From positions 62,001 through 126,000 of the forward strand of contig JBFOME010000008.1 in NCBI GenBank assembly GCA_040830705.1: a DNA stretch of 64,000 nt, given 5' to 3'. Below, piece by piece: positions 25,345-34,151 of this stretch. A program made the translations under genes and the position numbers. Below the pieces are notes generated by a model. It saw only the letters and a program-made list of their open reading frames with translations. It did not search any database and was not told the origin of the DNA. Origin of the DNA: Ruegeria_C sp040830705. Lineage in GTDB: Bacteria > Pseudomonadota > Alphaproteobacteria > Rhodobacterales > Rhodobacteraceae. Within the stretch, counting starts at the first letter, position 1; each line of letters starts with the position of its first letter.

Positions 25345-26157
25345 GTGTCAGATCCTTATTCAGACCTTGCATTTCAGAGCCAGAGAACACAGGCTCTGAT
25401 CGCAGACGCGATGGAAGCGCGCTGCCTTGACCCCGCACAGGTTGCGATCCGCCACGATTACCTGAGTGGGCTTTCCTTGGCCGGTGATGCGTTCGCCGTC
25501 GAATTCGGATCAGGCACCGGTCATGTTACCCGTGATCTCGTCACCGTTGCCGGGGCAGCGCGGGCGCTTGGGATCGAAACCTCGCCGGTGATGGTCGCGC
25601 GCGCGCAGGCGCATTTTGCGGATGATCCGCGTCTGAGCTTTGAAATCGGGGATGCCAAGCAGACGGGGTTGAAGGACGCCTCGGTTGATCTTGTTCTGAT
25701 GCATACGCTGCTTTGCCATGCGCCCGGACCACAGGAGGTCGTGGCAGAGGCGTTCCGGGTTCTGAAACCCGGTGGTGTGCTGGCGATCTGCGACGGGGAC
25801 TATGATACCGCTACCGCACAGATCGCGGATTACGACCCGCTGGATCAGATTATCCGCTTCATGATCAATCAGAACGTGACAAATCTGTGGATCATGCGGC
25901 AGATCACCGAGATACTGACGGGCGCGGGCTTTGTACTCGGTCGGCGGCAGGGGCATGGTTATGTCGCCGAAGGTGACGCCGCCTATTTCATGACCGTCAT
26001 CAACCGTGGCGCGGACCGGATGGCCGAAACCGGCCTGCTGTTTCCCGAAACGGCAGAGGCGTTAATGGATGAGGCTCGCCGCCGCCTGGAGGCCGACAAA
26101 TTCTTTGGCTACATGTCCTATGTCAGCCAGATTGCGACAAAGCCAGGCAGTGCGTGA
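25345..26157 (+). CDS. Class I SAM-dependent methyltransferase
   Basis: A cytoplasmic methyltransferase of about 270 residues. Motif I is FAVEFGSGTGHVTRDL and motif II/III region SVDLVLMHTLLCHAPGPQE, followed by EAFRVLKPGGVLAICDGDYD, typical of UbiE/Methyltransf_11-type enzymes. The start is uncertain: GTG 25345 (VSDPYSDLAF) fits homologous-looking sequence, while an in-frame GTG at 25288 would add 19 unlikely residues; neither has a strong ribosome site. TAGAAT at 25322-25327 could be a -10 element, which would make a nearly leaderless mRNA. Substrate unknown; it converges on the DUF2125 gene. Confidence 0.8.
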   Translation: MSDPYSDLAFQSQRTQALIADAMEARCLDPAQVAIRHDYLSGLSLAGDAFAVEFGSGTGHVTRDLVTVAGAARALGIETSPVMVARAQAHFADDPRLSFEIGDAKQTGLKDASVDLVLMHTLLCHAPGPQEVVAEAFRVLKPGGVLAICDGDYDTATAQIADYDPLDQIIRFMINQNVTNLWIMRQITEILTGAGFVLGRRQGHGYVAEGDAAYFMTVINRGADRMAETGLLFPETAEALMDEARRRLEADKFFGYMSYVSQIATKPGSA

Positions 26158-26174
26158 TCTGGCAGGGCCGGACT

Positions 26175-27176
26175 TTAGCGCAGGATCAAGCGGGGCGCCG
26201 GGCCGAGCGGGATCGGGCCAAGGGCGACGAACCCGTCGCGGAAATTCAATTGCACATCAAGGGAATTGCGGTTGCCACCCAGACCAGCCAGCATTCCCAG
26301 AACACGGCTGACCGGTTCAACCGCCTGTTCGGGGATCGCGCCCGCCGCCTGCGCCATGGCCAACATCTCGCGCCAGTTCTCGGCCTTGAGCGCGACCTCG
26401 CCCGTGGGAATGCCCTGCGCATCCACTTCCAGATCACCGGTCGCAAAAAGGCGTAGCGCGCCCCAGCGCATCTCGGCCAGCCGCAGATCGACAGTCACCG
26501 GTTGCGGTCTGCGTTCCTCCAGCGCGCTGCGGTCCCAGGGCTTATCGAAGCGCACCGCCATGTCGAGTTCCAGCGCATCGAAGCTGCGCGGCAGGGCGGT
26601 GTCCGATCGTAGCAGGCGGCGCAATGCGTCACCGGGGGCGAAACCTTCGGCGGTGACACCAAAGGCATAGGTCTCGGGCTGGCTCTCCTGCACCATGGAG
26701 AGCGAGAGGCTGTCGGCCTGAAGCGCGGTGCCATCGGCGGTGTCTATGGTCCATGGGCCTGCTGTCAGCGCCATGCGCTGCAATTCCAGGCGGATGCCGG
26801 GATGCAGATGCAGATCGGCGCTCATGTCCTGCGCGGTCACGATTGCTGTCTGATCGAAATAGGACAGCCGCTGCGGCGTGTCGGCAAAGCGCAGGTTTTG
26901 TTTTCCGGGCCAGATCGCGGGACTTTCCAACGCGATCATGTCAGCTTGCCATGCCGCGCCGGTGTGCGGGTCGGCCAGTGCCGGACTGGTCAGGGTGGTT
27001 CGGTGCCGCAGCGGGTAGCCTGCGGTCGAGATTGCGGCATAGTCGGCCTGCCAACCGCGCGCCTCTTGTGCGGCAAACCATCCCGATACGCTGCTGCGCA
27101 GCCCGTAAGCGGCGGCAAACCAGTAGCCTGACCACAGCACAGCAACCAGAATGGCGAGTTTCAGCAGACGGCGCAT
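26175..27176 (-). CDS. DUF2125 domain-containing protein
   Basis: A 333-residue protein with one N-terminal membrane helix (LLKLAILVAVLWSGYWFAAA), so it is probably anchored in the inner membrane and faces the periplasm. The remainder is beta-rich with repeated patterns such as DLEVDAQGIPTGEVALKAEN, as in DUF2125 proteins of alphaproteobacteria, which resemble parts of AsmA-type proteins. It is divergent from the ChaC-like gene with 69 bases between. Function unknown; a role in envelope lipid handling would be inference from the AsmA-like look. Confidence 0.8.
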   Translation of the reverse strand: MRRLLKLAILVAVLWSGYWFAAAYGLRSSVSGWFAAQEARGWQADYAAISTAGYPLRHRTTLTSPALADPHTGAAWQADMIALESPAIWPGKQNLRFADTPQRLSYFDQTAIVTAQDMSADLHLHPGIRLELQRMALTAGPWTIDTADGTALQADSLSLSMVQESQPETYAFGVTAEGFAPGDALRRLLRSDTALPRSFDALELDMAVRFDKPWDRSALEERRPQPVTVDLRLAEMRWGALRLFATGDLEVDAQGIPTGEVALKAENWREMLAMAQAAGAIPEQAVEPVSRVLGMLAGLGGNRNSLDVQLNFRDGFVALGPIPLGPAPRLILR

Positions 27177-27245
27177 GCTCGATTGGCCCCTTTTTCCCGG
27201 CTTTGATTTGGTATTTATAGGGCGAAACAGGCAAGGACCAGTGCG

Positions 27246-27776
27246 ATGACGATGTGGGTATTCGGCTATGGCTCACTTTTGTGGAATCCCGAGTTTCCGG
27301 TGGATCGGCGTGAGGTCGCGACGCTGCATGGCTATGCCCGGTCCTTCTGCATGAGTTCGATCCACCACCGAGGCACCGAAGACCATCCAGGCTTGGTGTT
27401 GGCGCTGGACGAGGTCGAAGGGGCGCATTGCCAGGGGCTTGCGCTGTCGGTGCAGGAGGGCCATGAGGAACAGACGCTGGCCGAGCTGCGGGAACGCGAA
27501 CTGATCTCGTCTGCCTATCTGGAGCGGATGCTGGATGTTGATCTGACAAATGGTGAGCGGGTGACTGCCGTAACTTATGTGATCGACCCCCATCATGTTC
27601 AGTATTGCGGTGGCCTGCCGCTTGAGAAACAGGCGCATATCATCGCCAGTGCCGTCGGCGGGCGCGGGCCAAATACCGACTATCTCTACAATACCGCGCA
27701 ACATCTGGCTGAGATCGGGTTGAGCGACCCCGATTTGGACTGGCTGACCACGCGGGTTCGGGCGCTGACCGCATAA
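27246..27776 (+). CDS. ChaC-like gamma-glutamylcyclotransferase
   Basis: A 176-residue protein of the ChaC/GCG group that cleaves the gamma-glutamyl bond of glutathione to 5-oxoproline and Cys-Gly. The substrate loop is WVFGYGSLLWNPEF (the YGSL motif), followed by SFCMSSIHHRGTEDHPGLVL. The catalytic Glu lies in LAELRERELISSAY. It is slightly shorter than E. coli ChaC (231). Located just upstream of the MotA-like gene, with a 65-base gap. Confidence 0.88.
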   Translation: MTMWVFGYGSLLWNPEFPVDRREVATLHGYARSFCMSSIHHRGTEDHPGLVLALDEVEGAHCQGLALSVQEGHEEQTLAELRERELISSAYLERMLDVDLTNGERVTAVTYVIDPHHVQYCGGLPLEKQAHIIASAVGGRGPNTDYLYNTAQHLAEIGLSDPDLDWLTTRVRALTA

Positions 27777-27841
27777 AGCCTTGGCCTTGCGGGTGGGTTT
27801 TCGCTAGATTCTCTACAGAGCAGAAAATCAGGAACACGCGC

Positions 27842-29014
27842 ATGGCGCAGGCACGTTTCGAAGCGAGACCGCATTTCTCGCGCCCCTTCCGGCAGATCAT
27901 CATGATGTTGATCGTAATTGGCCTTTCGGGGTTCGGGGTTTTTGTGGCCCTGCCACGCGTCGCCTCGGTGTTCCAGGCCAACCCCTATCTGAACGGTTTC
28001 ATCCTGCTGGTTTTTGTGATCGGCGTGCTGGCTTGTTTCTGGCAAGTCTTCCAACTGATCGGTTCGGTACGCTGGATCGATGGTTTTGTCGGCGGATTTG
28101 AACGCGAGGGCACCCCGGCGCCGCAGCTATTGGCGCCTTTGGCAACGCTTTTGAGCGCGCGCAGTGCCCGGATGCAGATCAGCTCCACCTCGACCCGCTC
28201 GATCCTCGATTCTGTAGCCGAGCGTATCGAAGAAGAGCGCGAGATCACCCGCTATATCACCAATGTTTTGATCTATCTGGGGCTTTTGGGCACGTTCTTT
28301 GGTTTGGCGACCACTGTTCCGGCCATTGTCGACACGATCCGCAGCCTCAACCCGCAGGAGGGCGAAGAGGGGTTGGCGGTGTTTAACCGGCTTATGGTTG
28401 GGCTGGAATCGCAGTTGCAGGGCATGGGCGTTGCCTTTGGCTCGTCTTTGCTGGGGCTTGCGGGATCACTGATCGTGGGCTTGTTGGAGCTGTTTGCCAG
28501 CCATGGCCAGAACCGGTTCTATCGCGAATTGGAAGAATGGCTGTCGACCATTACACGCGTAGGTTTCTCCTCGGGCGAAGAGGGCGGGGCCGATACCGGT
28601 GCGATGGATGGTGTGATGGAGGCCATGACCGAGCAGATGGACGGTCTGCGAATGATGTTCGAAAACTCCGAACAGGACCGGGCTGCGCTGTCTGGCAAAA
28701 TGGGCGAACTGGTCGATACCATTGCGCAGATGAACCAGCGCCAATCAGATACCGAGGCTGTCACGCGTGCGGTGGAACGTCTTGCCGCCAATCAGGAGGC
28801 GCATGTGGAATTGCTGCGCAGCCATGAACAAAGCGACGGCATCGACGCCGAAAGCCGGATGCGGCTGCGGTCGATTGACGTGCAAATGCTGCGTATCCTC
28901 GAAGAGATCTCGGCCGGGCGGCAGGAAAGCATGGCGGAATTGCGCCGGGATATTGAAACGCTTGTCTCGGCCCTGTCCCGCAGCGGCGAGACGCGCGGCA
29001 TGGACGGAGAGTGA
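27842..29014 (+). CDS. MotA/TolQ/ExbB-like proton channel protein
   Basis: A 390-residue inner-membrane protein. Two helices come first (about residues 19-40 and 50-75). A cytoplasmic segment follows, then the conserved channel helices LIYLGLLGTFFGLATTVPAI and GMGVAFGSSLLGLAGSLIVG. The C-terminal 150 residues are cytoplasmic, acidic and coiled-coil-like (EQMDGLRMMFENSEQDRAAL, ending RRDIETLVSALSRSG). With the OmpA-like gene 3 bases downstream it forms a stator-like pair that could couple proton flow to a periplasmic arm. No flagellar, Tol-Pal, TonB or Zorya (ZorC/D/E) genes are near, so its role is open. Confidence 0.82.
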   Translation: MAQARFEARPHFSRPFRQIIMMLIVIGLSGFGVFVALPRVASVFQANPYLNGFILLVFVIGVLACFWQVFQLIGSVRWIDGFVGGFEREGTPAPQLLAPLATLLSARSARMQISSTSTRSILDSVAERIEEEREITRYITNVLIYLGLLGTFFGLATTVPAIVDTIRSLNPQEGEEGLAVFNRLMVGLESQLQGMGVAFGSSLLGLAGSLIVGLLELFASHGQNRFYRELEEWLSTITRVGFSSGEEGGADTGAMDGVMEAMTEQMDGLRMMFENSEQDRAALSGKMGELVDTIAQMNQRQSDTEAVTRAVERLAANQEAHVELLRSHEQSDGIDAESRMRLRSIDVQMLRILEEISAGRQESMAELRRDIETLVSALSRSGETRGMDGE

Positions 29015-29017
29015 CAC

Positions 29018-30682
29018 ATGGCCCTGTCCCGGCGCACAGGTCAACGGTTTCAGGGTTCGGTCTGGCCCGGTTTCGTCGATGCGATGACCGGGCTCTTGAT
29101 GGTGCTGACATTTGTGCTGACCATTTTCATGGTGGTGCAATTTGTCCTGCGCGAGACCATCTCAGGCCAGGAAAGCGAGCTTGACGCATTGTCGAATGAG
29201 GTTGCGTCGCTGGCGCAGGCATTGGGGCTGGAGGAACAGGAAAACACCGAATTGCGCCAGAGCGTTGGCGCGCTGAACGCCACATTGTCAGAAGCGCAGG
29301 GCAGCCTGGCGCAAGCGCAGAACCTGATTGCCACCCTGACCAATGAGCGGGACCGGCAGGACGCAGCGCTTGAGCAGGCACAGACACAGATCAGCGCGTT
29401 CGAGGCGCAAGTCGCGGCGCTGATCGCGGACCGCGATCAGGCTCTGGCAAATGTTGACAGCCTGACGGCCGCGCAAGCGGATTTGTTGACGGAACAAGAA
29501 GCGCTCAATCTGGCGCTGGCGCAATCGCGCAGCGAGATCGATGCGCAAGCAGAGGCCGCCCGTCTGGCTGCCGCCCGGCGCGAGGCACTGGAAGCGCTGG
29601 TTGCGGATTTGCGCAGCGAAAGCGACGAGGCATCAGAACAGATCGCCACGTTGCAAGGCCAGATCGATCAGGAGGAAGCGGCGCGACTGGCCGAAGCCGC
29701 CGCAGCTGAGGCGTTGCGCGCGCGTCTTCAGAACGCCGACAGCGAATTGACCGCCATGACGCTTGCGCTGGAGGCGCAGCGACAGGAGGCCGAGGAAACG
29801 TTGACACTTCTCGCCGCCGCGGATGCCGCCAAGGATGCGTTGCAGGCAGAACTGAATGCGGCAGACAGCTCGGCTGCTGAACAACGAGACCTGGCCGCCG
29901 AGCGCGCGGCGCTATTGGAACAGGCGCACGAAGTGCTGGACGCCGAAAAAGAGATTTCGGCTGAGGCGCAGCGCCAGACAGCCTTGCTGAACCAGCAGAT
30001 TGCTGCGCTGCGCAGCCAGTTGGGGGGGCTGCAGGCGCTGCTAGATGATTACAAAGAGCGCGATGCAGCGGCGCAGGTTCAGTTGCAGTCGCTTGGGCAA
30101 GACCTCAACACAGCGTTGGCACGTGCGGCATCGGAAGAACGTCGGCGACGCCTGCTGGAAGAGGCCGAGCGTCGGCGATTGGAGGCGGAGGCCGAGGATT
30201 TGCAGGCTAAGGCCAAGGATCTGGAACGCTACCGGTCGGAGTTTTTCGGACGCTTGCGCGACGTATTGGGCCAGCAGGAAGGTGTGCGGATAGAAGGCGA
30301 CCGTTTCGTGTTTTCCTCCGAGGTGCTCTTCGCGCCCGGTTCTGCAACGCTTTCGCCTGAGGGCAGGTTCGAAATTGCCAAGATCGCAGAGATTCTTCGC
30401 AGTATCGCGCGCGATATCCCACAAGAAATCAACTGGGTGATCCGGGTTGATGGCCATACCGACAATACCCCGCTTGGCGGCGCCGGACGCTATCGCGACA
30501 ATTGGGAGTTGAGCCAGGGCAGGGCGCTTTCCGTGGTGCGCTATATGGTGAATGCGCTTGGCATCCCGCCCAACCGGCTGGCCGCTAACGGGTTTGGTGA
30601 GTTCCAGCCGTTGAACACCGACGACACCGAAGAGGCGCGCGCGCAGAACCGGCGGATCGAGCTGAAATTGACCGAGAAGTGA
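29018..30682 (+). CDS. MotB/OmpA-like protein with a very long periplasmic coiled coil
   Basis: A 554-residue protein. Residues about 17-48 form a single membrane helix starting WPGFVDAMTGLLMVLTFVLT; Asp21 at its start corresponds to the proton-carrying Asp of MotB/ExbD/ZorB. Residues about 50-405 are an almost unbroken Ala/Glu/Gln/Leu-rich coiled coil. The C-terminal 148 residues are an OmpA peptidoglycan-binding domain (VDGHTDNTPLGG, ELSQGRALSVVRYM, QNRRIELKL). A 355-residue single helix would be about 53 nm, longer than a usual periplasm, so it must fold back or span obliquely. Three bases separate it from the channel gene, so the two surely work together. Confidence 0.85.
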   Translation: MALSRRTGQRFQGSVWPGFVDAMTGLLMVLTFVLTIFMVVQFVLRETISGQESELDALSNEVASLAQALGLEEQENTELRQSVGALNATLSEAQGSLAQAQNLIATLTNERDRQDAALEQAQTQISAFEAQVAALIADRDQALANVDSLTAAQADLLTEQEALNLALAQSRSEIDAQAEAARLAAARREALEALVADLRSESDEASEQIATLQGQIDQEEAARLAEAAAAEALRARLQNADSELTAMTLALEAQRQEAEETLTLLAAADAAKDALQAELNAADSSAAEQRDLAAERAALLEQAHEVLDAEKEISAEAQRQTALLNQQIAALRSQLGGLQALLDDYKERDAAAQVQLQSLGQDLNTALARAASEERRRRLLEEAERRRLEAEAEDLQAKAKDLERYRSEFFGRLRDVLGQQEGVRIEGDRFVFSSEVLFAPGSATLSPEGRFEIAKIAEILRSIARDIPQEINWVIRVDGHTDNTPLGGAGRYRDNWELSQGRALSVVRYMVNALGIPPNRLAANGFGEFQPLNTDDTEEARAQNRRIELKLTEK

Positions 30683-30692
30683 TTGGGGATGG

Positions 30693-31655
30693 CTACTGAA
30701 CCGTTGCCGTTGTCGATTTCTGGCTGATTACCTGCCCATTTCGGATGAGGCTCACGGTGCCGGTATAGGTGCCCGAAGGCCAACGCTCGGTCGTCAGGCG
30801 CCTGCCAAATGCCCTGAAGAATCGCGCGCGGTTGCGCTCCAACTCGATTTGTTCGTCGCCAAAAGGCCCGTCCGGCCCGAGGATGTCGATCCGCATGACA
30901 TCCCCTTGCAGCCCACCATAGGCAAGACCATACAGGACGAGTCCGGGGCTTTGATCTGACAGCACATCTTGCGCGGCGGTACCCGCGATTACAGCGCTAT
31001 AGTCTGGAACTTGTGGGGCAAATCCGACATCCGTCAGCGCGCCGGGCACATAATCGGGCGTGTCCGCCCAGAGGCTGTTACCTGATTGTCCGCATTGCCC
31101 CTGGCTAGAGGTATCGAAAGGATCAACCACCTGACCATCCTTGCGTACCGACAGGTGCAGATGCGGAAACTGGGTTTTGCCACTCAGACCGACCTGGCCC
31201 AGAACGGTTCCCGTCTCGACAACATCCCCCGATCTGACGCGGATCGAGCCTTGCCGCATATGGCAATATTGGGTCTCCCAGCCATCCTCATGCTTGAGCA
31301 CCACGCCGTTGCCACATTCGCGGCCTTCGACCTCAGCGGCGGTTTCGTTGGTGTAAAGCTGGTCGGGCATCGAGTTCCGGGTGCCCTGCACTATGCCGGG
31401 AGCAGCGGCACGGACATCGACACCCTGTTGTAGCGCACGTAGCGTGGGCAGGGCGAAATCAGTTCCCTTATGGCCATCGTAAGCCAGTGTGCCGCACATG
31501 AAATCTCGCGCTCCTTCGCCGGGATCGCGGTCGACGAATTGCTGGATATAGCAGGTTTCGCCAAGTTCGCAGTCAATTGGAAGGCTCAAAACGGGATCGC
31601 TCGCCGCCGGTCCGGCAGCGAGCGCAAGCGTTGCGATCAGTCGCCCATACATCAA
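30693..31655 (-). CDS. Secreted M23 family metallopeptidase (LytM-like)
   Basis: A 320-residue protein with a signal peptide (MMYGRLIATLALAAGPAASD). The LytM zinc site is visible: His62 and Asp66 in GHKGTDFAL, the catalytic His132 in QYCHM, and HLHLSV at 165-170. Such enzymes cut peptidoglycan cross-bridges or, when bound to partners, regulate hydrolases in the periplasm. Four paired-looking cysteines near the N-terminus fit an oxidising compartment. Its ATG overlaps the clpA stop by 4 bases, so it is translated from the clpA message, an odd functional pairing. It converges with the OmpA-like gene. Confidence 0.88.
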   Translation of the reverse strand: MMYGRLIATLALAAGPAASDPVLSLPIDCELGETCYIQQFVDRDPGEGARDFMCGTLAYDGHKGTDFALPTLRALQQGVDVRAAAPGIVQGTRNSMPDQLYTNETAAEVEGRECGNGVVLKHEDGWETQYCHMRQGSIRVRSGDVVETGTVLGQVGLSGKTQFPHLHLSVRKDGQVVDPFDTSSQGQCGQSGNSLWADTPDYVPGALTDVGFAPQVPDYSAVIAGTAAQDVLSDQSPGLVLYGLAYGGLQGDVMRIDILGPDGPFGDEQIELERNRARFFRAFGRRLTTERWPSGTYTGTVSLIRNGQVISQKSTTATVQ

Positions 31656-33976
31656 TCTGCTGTCAGCAGTGGCGGCTTGTCGCCCGGAATGCGCGGTTGG
31701 CGCGGGCCGTTGATCTGCAAATCCAACTCGCCGTTTTTCACGGCAACTTTCACCACACCGCCCTTCGCGAGCTTGCCAAAGAGCAGTTCTTCGGCGAGTG
31801 GCTTCTTGATGTGCTCCTGAATGACACGTCCTAGCGGACGCGCGCCCATCTTGTCGTCATAGCCCTTGTCGGCCAGCCATTCGGCGGCGGGGCGGGTCAG
31901 TTCGATGGTGACGTTGCGATCAAGCAGTTGCGCCTCAAGCTGGAGGACGAATTTCTCGACCACTTGCAAGATGACCTCTTTCGGCAACGGCGCGAAGGAG
32001 ATCACCGCATCCAGACGGTTGCGGAATTCCGGCGTGAACATGCGTTCGATCGCAGCCGTATCCTCGCCCTCGCGGCGGTCGCGGCCAAAGCCGATGGCTT
32101 CCTTGGCCTGTTCCTGCGCGCCCGCGTTTGAAGTCATGATCAGCACCACGTTGCGGAAATTCACCGTCCGCCCGTTGTGGTCGGTCAATTCGCCATGATC
32201 CATTACTTGCAATAGGATGTTGAACACATCCGGATGCGCTTTTTCGATCTCGTCGAGCAGAAGCACGCAATGGGGGTGCTGGTCCACACCATCCGTCAGC
32301 ATGCCGCCCTGATCAAAGCCGACATAGCCCGGAGGTGCGCCGATCAGACGCGAGACAGCGTGTTTCTCCATGTATTCCGACATGTCGAAGCGCAGCAATT
32401 CCACACCCAGCGTATCTGCCAGTTGCTTGGCCACCTCGGTCTTGCCGACACCGGTTGGCCCAGCGAACAGGTAGTTGCCGATGGGCTTTTCTGGTTCGCG
32501 CAGGCCTGCACGTGCCAGCTTGATTGCGCTGGAGAGCGCGTCGATGGCCTTGTCCTGACCAAAAACCACCCGTTTGAGCGAGGCTTCAAGATCCTTGAGC
32601 ACCTCTGCATCGTCCTTGGTGACGTTCTTGGGCGGGATGCGGGCGATCTTGGCGACAACAGCTTCGATCTCTTTCACGCCGATGGTTTTGCGGCGCTTGC
32701 TTTCAACCACCAGATGCTGCGCGGCTCCTGCCTCGTCGATCACGTCAATGGCCTTGTCGGGCAGTTTGCGGTCGGTGATATAGCGTGCCGCCAGTTCGAC
32801 CGCCGATTTGATCGCGTCGGCAGTATACTTGATGTCGTGATGTTCCTCGAAATAGGGCTTGAGGCCCCGCAGAATCTTCACGCTGTCCTCGACTGTGGGT
32901 TCGTTCACATCGATCTTCTGGAACCGGCGGCTGAGCGCGCGGTCCTTCTCGAAATGCTGACGGAACTCCTTATACGTGGTCGAGCCCATGGTGCGCAGCT
33001 TGCCGCCCTGCAAGGCGGGTTTCAGCAGGTTCGAGGCGTCCATCGCGCCGCCTGAGGTGGCACCGGCGCCGATCACAGTGTGGATCTCATCGATGAAGAG
33101 CACAGCGTCGGGATGGCTTTCCAACTCAGACACGACAGCCTTAAGCCGTTCTTCAAAGTCGCCGCGATAGCGGGTGCCCGCCAAAAGCGCGCCCATATCG
33201 AGCGAATAGATCGTGGTGCCGGACAGAACCTCTGGCGTGTTGCCGTTGACGATTTTGCGCGCCAGCCCTTCGGCGATGGCGGTCTTGCCAACACCCGGAT
33301 CACCCACCAATAGCGGGTTGTTCTTGCGGCGGCGGCACAGCACCTGGATGCAGCGTTCCACTTCAAGATCGCGGCCGATCAGCGGATCGACATCGCCGTC
33401 TCGCGCCTTGGCGTTCAGATCGACGCAGTATTTCGACAGCGCGCTTTCCTTCTGGTCCGGTTCGGCGGTGGCGGTTTGGGTCTCTTCTTCGACCTCGTCC
33501 GAACCCGAAACCGAACGATTTTCACCATAGGCAGGGTCCTTGGCCACGCCATGGGCGATAAAATTCACCGCATCGTAGCGGGTCATGTCCTGTTCCTGCA
33601 GGAAATAGGCTGCGTTGCTTTCACGTTCGGCAAAGATGGCAACCAGTACGTTGGCGCCGGTTACTTCGGTTCGGCCTGAGCTTTGCACATGGATTGCGGC
33701 GCGCTGGATCACCCGCTGGAACGCGGCAGTGGGAACGGCCTCGGACCCGTCGATGTCGGTCACCAGATTTGACAGGTCTTCATCGATGAATTCAACCAGG
33801 GTCGAGCGCAGCTCATCCAAATCGACGCTGCAGGCCTTCATGACTCGCACAGCGTCTGCTTCGTCGAGCAGTGCCAGAAGCAGATGCTCGAGCGTTGCGA
33901 ATTCGTGGCGCCGTTCATTCGCGGCTGCAAGCGCCGCGTGGATGGCTTGTTCTAGTGTGCTCGAGAATGAAGGCAC
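31652..33976 (-). CDS. clpA: ATP-dependent Clp protease ATP-binding subunit ClpA
   Basis: An AAA+ unfoldase that feeds proteins into ClpP. The 774 residues contain an N-terminal Clp_N repeat domain (about 1-150), a first ATPase domain with Walker A GDPGVGKTAIAEG at about 218 and FIDEIHTVIGAGATSGG, and a second with GPTGVGKTEVAKQ at about 500 and LLLDEIEKAHPDVFN, followed by the D2-small domain. The usual adaptor gene clpS is not adjacent: the upstream 175 bases hold no ORF for it. The downstream M23 peptidase gene is coupled by an ATGA overlap. Confidence 0.96.
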   Translation of the reverse strand: MPSFSSTLEQAIHAALAAANERRHEFATLEHLLLALLDEADAVRVMKACSVDLDELRSTLVEFIDEDLSNLVTDIDGSEAVPTAAFQRVIQRAAIHVQSSGRTEVTGANVLVAIFAERESNAAYFLQEQDMTRYDAVNFIAHGVAKDPAYGENRSVSGSDEVEEETQTATAEPDQKESALSKYCVDLNAKARDGDVDPLIGRDLEVERCIQVLCRRRKNNPLLVGDPGVGKTAIAEGLARKIVNGNTPEVLSGTTIYSLDMGALLAGTRYRGDFEERLKAVVSELESHPDAVLFIDEIHTVIGAGATSGGAMDASNLLKPALQGGKLRTMGSTTYKEFRQHFEKDRALSRRFQKIDVNEPTVEDSVKILRGLKPYFEEHHDIKYTADAIKSAVELAARYITDRKLPDKAIDVIDEAGAAQHLVVESKRRKTIGVKEIEAVVAKIARIPPKNVTKDDAEVLKDLEASLKRVVFGQDKAIDALSSAIKLARAGLREPEKPIGNYLFAGPTGVGKTEVAKQLADTLGVELLRFDMSEYMEKHAVSRLIGAPPGYVGFDQGGMLTDGVDQHPHCVLLLDEIEKAHPDVFNILLQVMDHGELTDHNGRTVNFRNVVLIMTSNAGAQEQAKEAIGFGRDRREGEDTAAIERMFTPEFRNRLDAVISFAPLPKEVILQVVEKFVLQLEAQLLDRNVTIELTRPAAEWLADKGYDDKMGARPLGRVIQEHIKKPLAEELLFGKLAKGGVVKVAVKNGELDLQINGPRQPRIPGDKPPLLTAD

Positions 33977-34151
33977 TGGTGTGCTCCTCTATACTGGGGT
34001 TGGCAGGGGGCGTTCGGGCGTCGGTCCCCCCAGACCAACCATGTCCTCATATTATTAGAGTTTGGTTGAACGCACGGCGGCTTCAAGGGTTTTTTGTTAA
34101 ATCATGCTCACATTTAATGTGAATGATGCGGCGAAGTCGGAAAATCGGGAA

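Noticed and set aside
27842..30682. A Zorya anti-phage system (ZorA/ZorB-like pair)
   Set aside because: The channel and OmpA-like genes resemble ZorA/B in part, but no ZorC, ZorD or ZorE gene is adjacent and the long coil is in the wrong subunit.
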